This document shows, one piece after another, positions 1 through 4,799 of a stretch of DNA of 6,495 nucleotides. The notes under the pieces are model-generated. The model searched no databases. It was not told the origin of the DNA and saw nothing but the letters and a program-made list of their open reading frames with translations. Origin of the DNA: Rhodocyclales bacterium. Lineage in GTDB: Bacteria > Pseudomonadota > Gammaproteobacteria > Burkholderiales > Rhodocyclaceae. The position numbers and the translations under genes were made by a program. The stretch spans positions 1-6,495 of the forward strand of contig JAIOPW010000465.1 in the NCBI GenBank assembly GCA_021413665.1, written 5' to 3'. How positions within the stretch are numbered: the stretch's first letter is position 1; the number at the start of each line of letters is the position of its first letter.

Positions 1-292
1 GGATGAGTTCCAGGCGCTGCTCGCCGCCCACGGCAAGTTCCTCACGGCCAATCCGAAGATGAAAATGCTGATCCAGGGCAACGCCGACGAGCGCGGCAGC
101 CGCGAATACAACCTGGCGCTGGGCCAGAAGCGCGCCGACGCGGTGCGCAAGGCACTGGCCCTGCTCGGCGCCAAGGAAGACCAGCTCGAAGCCGTCAGCC
201 TTGGCGAGGAAAAGCCCGCCTGCACCGAGTCCAGCGAAGAATGCTGGGCCAGGAATCGCCGTGGTGACATGCTCTATTCGGGCGAATTCTGA
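1..292 (+). CDS. pal: Peptidoglycan-associated lipoprotein Pal, C-terminal part (5' truncated by window)
   Basis: Pal is an outer-membrane lipoprotein that binds peptidoglycan through an OmpA-like domain and works with TolB and TolA in outer-membrane constriction. Only the last 96 or so codons are here; the frame runs from base 2 and is open to the window edge, so the ATG at 59 is internal and not the start. The visible part carries the OmpA/Pal signature GNADERGSREYNLALGQKRA, in which the Asp of ADERG and the Arg of QKRA are the positions that contact diaminopimelate in this family. The end, with ECWARNRR followed by GDMLYSGEF, is typical of Pal. The lipobox and signal peptide lie upstream of the window. 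cpoB starts 2 bases after the stop, as expected for a tol-pal operon. Identity is secure. Confidence 0.95.
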   Translation, partial: DEFQALLAAHGKFLTANPKMKMLIQGNADERGSREYNLALGQKRADAVRKALALLGAKEDQLEAVSLGEEKPACTESSEECWARNRRGDMLYSGEF

Positions 293-294
293 AC

Positions 295-1035
295 ATGCGA
301 CACGGCTTGGCGTCACGGTTCGCCGCGGTTGGCGCGCTGCTGCTGGCGGTGTCGATGCCAGCCCGAGCGGGCCTGTTCGATGATGAGGAGGCGCGCAACC
401 GGATCGAACAACTGCGGGCGGAGGTGACCGACCTTGGCAAGCGCGCCGATACGGTCAGCCGCAACCAGATCGATTTTGCCAACCAGGTCGAGGCCATCAA
501 GGCCGACATCGCCAAATTGCGCGGCCAGATTGAAGTCCTGACCTATGAACTCGAAGCCGCGCAGAAACGCCAGAAGGATTTTTACGTCGATCTCGACAAC
601 CGGCTGAGAAAGCTCGAGCAGCCGCCCGCGGAGGCCAAGCCGGAGGTACCGAAGGTCGATCCCGCGCAGGAAACCCGTGACTACGAGGCCGCGCTGGCCA
701 GCCTCAAAGCCGCGAAATTCAGGGAAGCGGCAAACGCTTTCCTCGCCTTCATCAAAACCTACCCGACCGGCAGCCTCGCCGCATCCGCGCACTACTGGGG
801 TGCTTACGCCCACGTTCAAGCCAGGGATCACGCCGGCGCCGCGGAACTGTTCGGCAAGTTCGCCGCTGGCTGGCCTGGCGATCCGCGCGCACCGACGGCG
901 CTGGAAAACCGCGCCGCAAGTCTCGATGCCATCAAGGATGTGAAAGGCGCCAGGACGACCCTTGAACAGTTGGCCGAGAAATACCCCAACAGTGACGAAG
1001 GCAAGAAGGCCAGGCTCAGGCTGAAGAAGAAGTAG
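295..1035 (+). CDS. cpoB: Tol-Pal system protein CpoB (YbgF), periplasmic coiled-coil/TPR protein
   Basis: CpoB coordinates peptidoglycan synthesis with Tol-driven outer-membrane constriction at the division site. The 246-residue product has the family layout. A Sec signal peptide covers residues 1-25: basic MRHGLASR, a hydrophobic core, then a likely cut after ARA before GLFDDEEAR. A heptad-rich, charged coiled coil follows at about 30-105. A Pro/Lys-rich linker (EQPPAEAKPEVPKVDP) then leads to TPR-like helical pairs at about 127-246, including YEAALASLKAAKFREAANAF and repeated YP/WP turns (KTYPTGS, AGWPGDP, EKYPNSDE). The start ATG lies 2 bases after the pal stop. No strong Shine-Dalgarno is visible, so translation is probably coupled to pal. 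Its TAG stop shares its last base with the GTG start of queE, giving a third coupled cistron. Confidence 0.95.
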   Translation: MRHGLASRFAAVGALLLAVSMPARAGLFDDEEARNRIEQLRAEVTDLGKRADTVSRNQIDFANQVEAIKADIAKLRGQIEVLTYELEAAQKRQKDFYVDLDNRLRKLEQPPAEAKPEVPKVDPAQETRDYEAALASLKAAKFREAANAFLAFIKTYPTGSLAASAHYWGAYAHVQARDHAGAAELFGKFAAGWPGDPRAPTALENRAASLDAIKDVKGARTTLEQLAEKYPNSDEGKKARLRLKKK

Positions 1036-1751
1036 TGCCCACCGAACTGCGCGTCACTGAAATCTTTCATTCCATTCAGGGCGAATCCAGCCGCGTCGGC
1101 TTGCCCACGGTCTTCGTCCGCCTTACCGGCTGTCCCTTGCGCTGTGCCTGGTGCGATACCGCCTATGCCTTCGGCGGCGGAGAACTGGCGACCCTGGACG
1201 ACATCCTGCAGCGCGTCGCCCGATTCGACTGCGCCACGGTCTGCGTCACCGGCGGCGAACCGCTGGCACAGAAGAACTGCCTGCTGCTGCTGGCCGCCCT
1301 GTGCGATGCCGGCTACTCGGTATCGCTCGAAACCAGCGGTGCGCTCGACATCGGCGGCATCGATCCGCGCGTGGCCCGCATTGTCGATCTCAAGGCGCCC
1401 GGGTCTGGAGAGGCGGCACGGAACCGCTGGGAAAACCTCGAGCTGCTGACCGCGCATGACGAACTGAAGTTTGTCCTCGCCTCCCGCGAGGACTATGACT
1501 GGGCCGTAGCGGCGTGTCGGACTTTGTCTGCCGTCGCTCTGCGTGACGGGGATTCCCCTTCGGGGGCCGCCAATTCCGCTTCGCGGGCCGGCAAGCGCCA
1601 ATTTTTCGAGCGTTGCCCGGTGCTGTTCTCGCCGGTACAGGGGCAACTCGATCCGGCACTACTTGCACAGTGGATTCTCGACGACCGCCTGCCGCTGCGC
1701 TTCCAGCTGCAATTGCACAAGGTCCTGTGGGGCAACGTCCAGGGGCGTTGA
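1035..1751 (+). CDS. queE: 7-carboxy-7-deazaguanine synthase QueE, with an in-frame repeat-encoded insertion
   Basis: QueE is a radical-SAM enzyme that converts 6-carboxytetrahydropterin to 7-carboxy-7-deazaguanine, a queuosine precursor. The start is GTG at 1035, overlapping the cpoB TAG by one base; it gives the expected N-terminus LRVTEIFHSIQGES. The [4Fe-4S]-binding cysteines are C33, C37 and C40 (CPLRCAWC, CX3CX2C). GGEP at 73-76 is the SAM-contact motif. The C-terminal RFQLQLHKVLWG block is conserved in this family. Length is 238 residues, against roughly 210-225 usually. The excess lies between DYDWA and CPVLFSP, where 14 residues (173-186, DSPSGAA then NSASRAG) are encoded by two tandem 21-base hairpin repeats. 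All catalytic motifs are intact, so the enzyme is probably active. queC, which often follows queE, is absent here; a convergent gene begins 4 bases on. Confidence 0.95.
   Translation: MPTELRVTEIFHSIQGESSRVGLPTVFVRLTGCPLRCAWCDTAYAFGGGELATLDDILQRVARFDCATVCVTGGEPLAQKNCLLLLAALCDAGYSVSLETSGALDIGGIDPRVARIVDLKAPGSGEAARNRWENLELLTAHDELKFVLASREDYDWAVAACRTLSAVALRDGDSPSGAANSASRAGKRQFFERCPVLFSPVQGQLDPALLAQWILDDRLPLRFQLQLHKVLWGNVQGR
1551..1592 (+). repeat. Two tandem 21-base hairpin units inside queE
   Basis: Bases 1551-1571 and 1572-1592 align without gaps at 17 of 21 positions. Each unit contains a 4-bp stem with a TTC loop: CCCC/GGGG at 1555-1558/1562-1565, and CCGC/GCGG at 1576-1579/1583-1586. Two of the four differences are at the paired positions 1557/1563 and 1578/1584, where C-G becomes G-C, so the stem is kept. 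The units are in the queE reading frame and encode DSPSGAA and NSASRAG. Bases 1549-1567 (19 nt) recur exactly, inverted, at 4662-4680. This fits a REP/MITE-like palindromic element; the name of the family is not known to me. Confidence 0.8.
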
Positions 1752-1755
1752 AAGC

Positions 1756-2238
1756 TCAGCCCTGCAACGGAGGACAGGGCGGACGCTTGGCGGAAATCAC
1801 CTGGGTGTTAACGCCGGCGTAATTGAGGCCGCCGAACAGCCGCGCATATTCGATCTTCACGCAGCGATCCATGACCACGTCGAGGCCTGCGGCGGCGGCC
1901 TTGCCGGCAGCTTCGCGATTGATCACGCCGAGTTGCAGCCAGAGGCATTTAGCGCCGATGCGGATCGCCTGGTCGGCAATCGGCCCGGCATCCTCCGGCT
2001 TGCGGAATACATCCACCAGGTCGACCTTGAGCGGGATCGCGGCAAGGTCCGGATAGCATTTCTGCCCGAGTATCTCGGTCGCACCCGGATTGACCGGAAT
2101 CACCGTGTAACCATGCGCCAGCATGTATTTCGCGGCAAAGTAGCTGGGCCGGTTCCAGTTCGGCGAGAGGCCGACCACCGCGATCACGCGGTTGTCCTGC
2201 AATACGCGGCGCAGCCCGGCGACATCATCGGCCATCAT
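1756..2238 (-). CDS. CoA-binding-fold protein (YccU-like, CoA_binding_2 family)
   Basis: The 160-residue product is a single Rossmann-type CoA-binding domain of the kind also found at the N-terminus of ADP-forming acyl-CoA synthetases. Supporting motifs are an N-terminal VIAVVGLSPNWNRPSYFAAKYM (strand, then Gly-containing turn, then helix), HGYTVIPVNPGATEILGQKCYPDL, VDLVDVFRKPEDA, and ALCLWLQLGV-like KCLWLQLGVINREAAGKA followed by VVMDRCVKIEYARLF. No ligase or catalytic domain is attached, and the cellular role of these stand-alone proteins is not settled. The frame is open further upstream to 2526, but that region is gluQRS on another frame. The chosen ATG at 2238 forms an ATGA overlap with the gluQRS stop and has an AAGGGAAG ribosome site 6 bases upstream (2245-2252). 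It is therefore probably translated from the gluQRS message. A second ATG follows immediately (MMADD), leaving a one-codon ambiguity. Confidence 0.88.
   Translation of the reverse strand: MMADDVAGLRRVLQDNRVIAVVGLSPNWNRPSYFAAKYMLAHGYTVIPVNPGATEILGQKCYPDLAAIPLKVDLVDVFRKPEDAGPIADQAIRIGAKCLWLQLGVINREAAGKAAAAGLDVVMDRCVKIEYARLFGGLNYAGVNTQVISAKRPPCPPLQG
1759..1780. terminator. Stem-loop at the convergent queE / CoA-binding gene junction
   Basis: GCCCTG at 1759-1764 pairs perfectly with CAGGGC at 1775-1780 across a 10-base loop. It begins 8 bases after the queE stop and lies within the last codons of the opposing gene. No long T tract follows on either strand; the minus-strand side has only a short TTT after the stop. 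It may act as a weak shared bidirectional stop for two genes 4 bases apart, but this is an inference from position and symmetry. Confidence 0.35.
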
Positions 2239-3170
2239 GGCGTGCTTCCCTTCCCCTCGGGGCAGAACTCCGTCCGCAACGCGGGACCGCGCGGGACACG
2301 GACGAGCTGCCAGTTCGTCACAGCCCAGGCCAATATATCCTGCACAGTAGCGGCGGACAAGCCGGGCGGCGGGCGCTGGCCGAGAAACTCGAGCGCCGCA
2401 AGCATTGCGGGGCCGGGGCGCGCGATATCCAGAGGCGCGGCCCGGGTCTGCTTCGACAGCTTTTCGCCAGCCGCATTCACCGCCACCGGCAGGTGCGCGT
2501 AAGCCGGCGTCGGCACGCCGAGACATTGCTGCAGGAATATCTGGCGCGGGGACGAGGCCAGCAGGTCGGCGCCGCGCACGACATGGGTGATGCCGGCCGC
2601 GGCGTCATCGACGACCACCGCGAGTTGATAGGCATACAGGCCGTCGGCACGCAGCAGGATGAAGTCGCCTGCCTCGCGGCCCAGGTCGCTCTCGATGCGG
2701 CCCTGGATCGCATCATCGAAGACCACGCGGGCATCACCGACGCGCAGGCGCCAGGCGCGTGCCGCGCGCCCCGGCGCCAGGCCTTCGCGACACGTGCCGG
2801 GATAGATTGCGGCGCCGTCGGCCGCAATGGCCGAATCCGCCAGTTCCCGTCGCGTGCAAGCGCATGGAAATACCCGATCCACCTTCTTCAAAGACTCCAG
2901 TGCGGCGGCGTAGGCGTCCACGCGGCGGCTCTGCCAGACCACCTCGCCATCCCATGCCAGACCGCAGGCCTCCAGGGCATGAAGAATCGCCGTGGCCGCG
3001 ACCATGGAACAGCGTGGCGCATCGACATCTTCCATGCGCAGATGCCATTCGCCTGCGCTGGCCTTCGCCTCCAGGTAGGAACCGACGGCAGCGACCAGCG
3101 AACCGAAATGCAAAGGCCCTGTCGGTGAAGGGGCGAAACGGCCGCGATAGCCGGGTCCGGGATCAGTCAT
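2235..3170 (-). CDS. gluQ: Glutamyl-Q tRNA(Asp) synthetase GluQRS
   Basis: GluQRS is a truncated glutamyl-tRNA-synthetase paralogue that activates glutamate and attaches it to queuosine at position 34 of tRNA-Asp. It keeps the catalytic domain but lacks the anticodon-binding domain, and the 311-residue length agrees with this. Visible motifs are GRFAPSPTGPLHFGSL at 10-25 with the HIGH-type HFGS, LRMEDVD at 44-50, the zinc-site pattern C103-x-C105...Y123-x3-C127, YAYQLAVVVDD in the active site, THVVRGADLL at 195-204, and the KMSKS-type EKLSKQ at 236-241. The last 20 or so residues (RVPRGPALRT onward) look like a non-conserved tail and include the weak repeat look-alike at 2251-2265. The start ATG at 3170 gives MTDPGPGYRGRFAPS; no good Shine-Dalgarno precedes it. 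Downstream, its stop overlaps the CoA-binding gene start by 4 bases. Function links to queE across the convergent junction. Confidence 0.95.
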   Translation of the reverse strand: MTDPGPGYRGRFAPSPTGPLHFGSLVAAVGSYLEAKASAGEWHLRMEDVDAPRCSMVAATAILHALEACGLAWDGEVVWQSRRVDAYAAALESLKKVDRVFPCACTRRELADSAIAADGAAIYPGTCREGLAPGRAARAWRLRVGDARVVFDDAIQGRIESDLGREAGDFILLRADGLYAYQLAVVVDDAAAGITHVVRGADLLASSPRQIFLQQCLGVPTPAYAHLPVAVNAAGEKLSKQTRAAPLDIARPGPAMLAALEFLGQRPPPGLSAATVQDILAWAVTNWQLVRVPRGPALRTEFCPEGKGSTP

Positions 3171-3251
3171 GAGGCATATTAAAGCCTATTTCAATAGCAC
3201 GTTGCGGCGTAAAACGGTAGCATTCGGTTCATACGAACAAGGGAGCCGTCC
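3171..3251. promoter_or_regulatory. Divergent intergenic region between gluQRS and the thioredoxin-like gene
   Basis: This 81-base gap must hold the promoters of both outward-facing genes. It is clearly more AT-rich than the surrounding coding sequence. On the minus strand, TAATAT (complement of 3176-3181) matches a -10 box but lies only 5 bases from the gluQRS ATG, with no clear -35 at normal spacing. If used, it would give a leaderless or nearly leaderless message. On the plus strand an AAGGGAG ribosome site is at 3239-3245, 6 bases before the ATG at 3252. GTTC-ATAC-GAAC at 3227-3238 is a short inverted repeat just before it. I could not fix a convincing plus-strand -35/-10 pair. Confidence 0.4.
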
Positions 3252-3620
3252 ATGGCCACGCTGGAACTCAATGCCGACAATTTTCAACAGACCATCAATG
3301 ACAACGCCAATGTGATCATAGACTTCTGGGCGCCGTGGTGCGCGCCGTGCCGCGGCTTCGCGCCGACCTTCGAAGCCGTATCGGAAAAGCAGCCCGGCGT
3401 CGTCTTCGCCAAGGTGAATACCGAAGAACAGCAGGAAATCGCCGCCGCCTTCAACATCCGCTCGATCCCGACCCTGATGGTTTTTCGCGACCAGGTCATC
3501 ATTTATTCCGAGGCCGGCGCGTTGCCAGCCAGCGCCTTCGAACAACTGATCGAGCAGGCCATGGCACTCGACATGGACAAGGTGCGCGCCGACATTGCGG
3601 AGCAGGGCGGCACGGCTTGA
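3252..3620 (+). CDS. Thioredoxin family protein with a WCAPC active site
   Basis: A 122-residue, single-domain thioredoxin fold with no signal peptide, so a cytoplasmic disulfide reductase or redox partner is expected. The active site is W29-C30-A31-P32-C33, with Ala in place of the Gly of classical WCGPC. The buried Asp is D24 (IIDFWAPWC) and the cis-proline loop is S71-I72-P73-T74. The region after the fold, about residues 105-122 (MALDMDKVRADIAEQGGTA), is a short acidic extension slightly beyond typical TrxA length. It has a good AAGGGAG ribosome site 6 bases upstream. It is not a TrxC, because the N-terminal zinc-cysteine domain is missing. The next gene begins 30 bases downstream on the same strand. 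The WCAPC variant occurs in several thioredoxin-like lineages; whether this one is served by thioredoxin reductase cannot be read from sequence. Confidence 0.92.
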   Translation: MATLELNADNFQQTINDNANVIIDFWAPWCAPCRGFAPTFEAVSEKQPGVVFAKVNTEEQQEIAAAFNIRSIPTLMVFRDQVIIYSEAGALPASAFEQLIEQAMALDMDKVRADIAEQGGTA

Positions 3621-3650
3621 GCCGACGAATTCCGGCGCCATGATGCCGCA

Positions 3651-4643
3651 ATGAAGCCCTTCCTTTCCCGAACGCTCAGCGACGACGCCGAAGTACGGCG
3701 CATCGAGCTGCTTTACGAACGACTGCCGTCCGCGGTGGTCGCGGCGCTGATCGGCATCCTGCTCTGCTTCGCGGTGCTGTTCGAAACCATCGGGCTGGAC
3801 GTCCTGAAGGCCTGGACGGCTTACATGCTTTCCATCCTGGCCGTGCGCGTCTGGACCTGGTACATGTTCGGCAGGGCCGACCGCCAGGCCACGCAGATGC
3901 GGCGCTGGGAAGGCTTGTTCGCCGCCGGCGCCTTTTTCTCCGGCCTGGGTTGGGGCTCGCTGTTCGGGCCGCTTTATCCGACGGCGGCGCATCTCGACCT
4001 GCAGGTATTCGTTTTCCTGCTGGCTGTGGTCGTTTCTTTCAACGGCGCCGTCTTTCTTGCGGCGAGCAATGCCACCTTCTGGCTGTTCACCGTCCCCATC
4101 ATGCTGCCGGCGATCATTCACTACACCGACGCCATGAACCGGCGCCCGAGCTGGACAGTGGTGGCGGCCGTGGGCTGTGTGGCCGTGCTGATTCTGATAC
4201 AGCGCACGCTGTATGCGTCCGCAACCCAGAATCTTCGACGCAGCACCCAGGCGGAATCCCTGCTCGCGGAGCAGGAGGCGATATTCGATTCGTCACCGCT
4301 CGGGATCGCCGTTATCGAGAGCAAGCACATCGTCAAGTGCAACGCGCGCCTGGCCGAACTGCTTGGGCGCCGCCTTGGCGAACTTGCGGGTGCGCGGATC
4401 GAAGATCACTTTGCCAGTGCGGGAGAAGCCGGCCAGTTTCTCGTCGATAGCGCCGGGGCTTTCGATCGGGGACTGCTGGCGCAGGGCATGTATCGCCTGC
4501 GACGGGCGGACGGAAGCCAGTTCTGGGCTGAATTCTCCGGACGCAAGATGGCGGGCGGAACCACTCACGGGGTCTGGATGATCGCCGACGTCACCCTGCG
4601 CGTTGCCCGCGAGCGGCAGGGGCAGGGCTGCGATCCGGCCTGA
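3651..4643 (+). CDS. Membrane protein with N-terminal six-helix sensor region and one PAS domain, no output domain
   Basis: I recognise the architecture but not a named gene. About six hydrophobic segments lie at residues 28-46, 51-72, 87-108, 116-138, 141-158 and 168-186, resembling the MASE-type membrane sensor regions of bacterial signalling proteins. A short linker helix (RRSTQAESLLAEQEA, 196-210) leads to a PAS domain at about 207-317: IFDSSPLGIAVIESKHIVKCNARLAELLGR, ending in the PAC-like YRLRRADGSQFWAEFSGRKM and IADVTLRVARER. In related proteins a GGDEF, EAL or kinase domain follows this point. Here the protein ends 13 residues later, and no such domain is found in any frame before ychF. 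It could be a PAS-only receptor acting through a partner, or a truncated diguanylate-cyclase-type gene. The ATG at 3651 has no clear ribosome site; it lies 30 bases after the thioredoxin stop, so coupling is possible. Confidence 0.85.
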   Translation: MKPFLSRTLSDDAEVRRIELLYERLPSAVVAALIGILLCFAVLFETIGLDVLKAWTAYMLSILAVRVWTWYMFGRADRQATQMRRWEGLFAAGAFFSGLGWGSLFGPLYPTAAHLDLQVFVFLLAVVVSFNGAVFLAASNATFWLFTVPIMLPAIIHYTDAMNRRPSWTVVAAVGCVAVLILIQRTLYASATQNLRRSTQAESLLAEQEAIFDSSPLGIAVIESKHIVKCNARLAELLGRRLGELAGARIEDHFASAGEAGQFLVDSAGAFDRGLLAQGMYRLRRADGSQFWAEFSGRKMAGGTTHGVWMIADVTLRVARERQGQGCDPA

Positions 4644-4657
4644 CGCGGTCCCGGGTT

Positions 4658-4684
4658 GCCTGCCCCCGAAGGGGAATCCCAGGC
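4658..4684. repeat. Intergenic copy of the palindromic repeat (inverted relative to queE)
   Basis: Bases 4662-4680 are the exact reverse complement of 1549-1567 in queE (19 of 19). The core hairpin is CCCC-GAA-GGGG at 4664-4674. Here it is enclosed by an outer 5-bp stem GCCTG (4658-4662) / CAGGC (4680-4684), so the whole folds as a nested hairpin. It begins 15 bases after the stop of the PAS gene. It may act as a transcript-end stabiliser for that gene, as REP sequences can, but no T tract follows on the plus strand, so it is not a standard intrinsic terminator. Confidence 0.7.
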
Positions 4685-4688
4685 ATGC

Positions 4689-4711
4689 AAAACGCGCCGT
4701 CCCGTCGGCGC
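4689..4711 (-). terminator. Probable intrinsic terminator downstream of ychF
   Basis: Read on the minus strand, GCGCCG pairs perfectly with CGGCGC across the 6-base loop ACGGGA, followed by G and then TTTT. The stem arms are plus-strand 4706-4711 and 4694-4699, and the T run corresponds to AAAA at 4689-4692. It lies about 90 bases beyond the ychF stop. The GC-rich stem and short U tract fit a moderate rho-independent terminator for pth-ychF. An overlapping 12-base perfect palindrome at 4704-4715 could compete with the fold. Confidence 0.55.
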
Positions 4712-4723
4712 CGACTCTGCGCT

Positions 4724-4747
4724 ATCCGCAGCGGCGAGGATCCGCAG
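4724..4747 (+). repeat. Short direct repeat in the PAS-ychF gap
   Basis: ATCCGCAG occurs at 4724-4731 and again at 4740-4747, a 16-base period. The flanking GCGGCGAGG and GGGCTTAA are only loosely alike. The rest of the gap 4644-4799 shows no coding signal and no tRNA-like fold. This may be decayed repeat sequence or chance in GC-rich DNA. Confidence 0.35.
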
Positions 4748-4799
4748 GGGCTTAATCAGAGCGTTCTTTGCTCGACCGCCTTGCTGCACAGGGGCTTCA

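Noticed and set aside
828..1646. A 272-codon minus-strand frame opposite cpoB and queE
   Set aside because: It spans the junction of two well-identified plus-strand genes and shows no family motif.
1543..2502. A 319-codon plus-strand frame beginning in queE and running through the minus-strand CoA-binding and gluQRS genes
   Set aside because: It crosses three real genes in other frames. Its initial IPLRGPP/IPLRGPA repetition is only the hairpin repeat read out of frame.
1756..2526. A longer form of the CoA-binding protein starting at 2526
   Set aside because: The extra 96 residues lie within gluQRS and resemble no CoA-binding domain. The ATGA overlap and ribosome site support the start at 2238.
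3618..3650. Possible thioredoxin-PAS fusion by readthrough, since both genes share a reading frame separated by one TGA and ten sense codons
   Set aside because: The thioredoxin is a complete domain, the PAS gene has its own ATG, and nothing suggests stop-codon recoding. A shared frame has a one-in-three chance.
3186..4121. A 311-codon open frame on the minus strand opposite the thioredoxin and PAS genes
   Set aside because: It is Arg/Gly/Gln-rich shadow translation of GC-rich coding DNA; the plus strand carries a clear thioredoxin active site and membrane segments.
4644..4799. A tRNA, small RNA gene or CRISPR-like array in the gap
   Set aside because: No cloverleaf or TTC-loop signature and no regularly spaced repeats with spacers; only the palindrome, the terminator-like hairpin and a weak direct repeat are visible.
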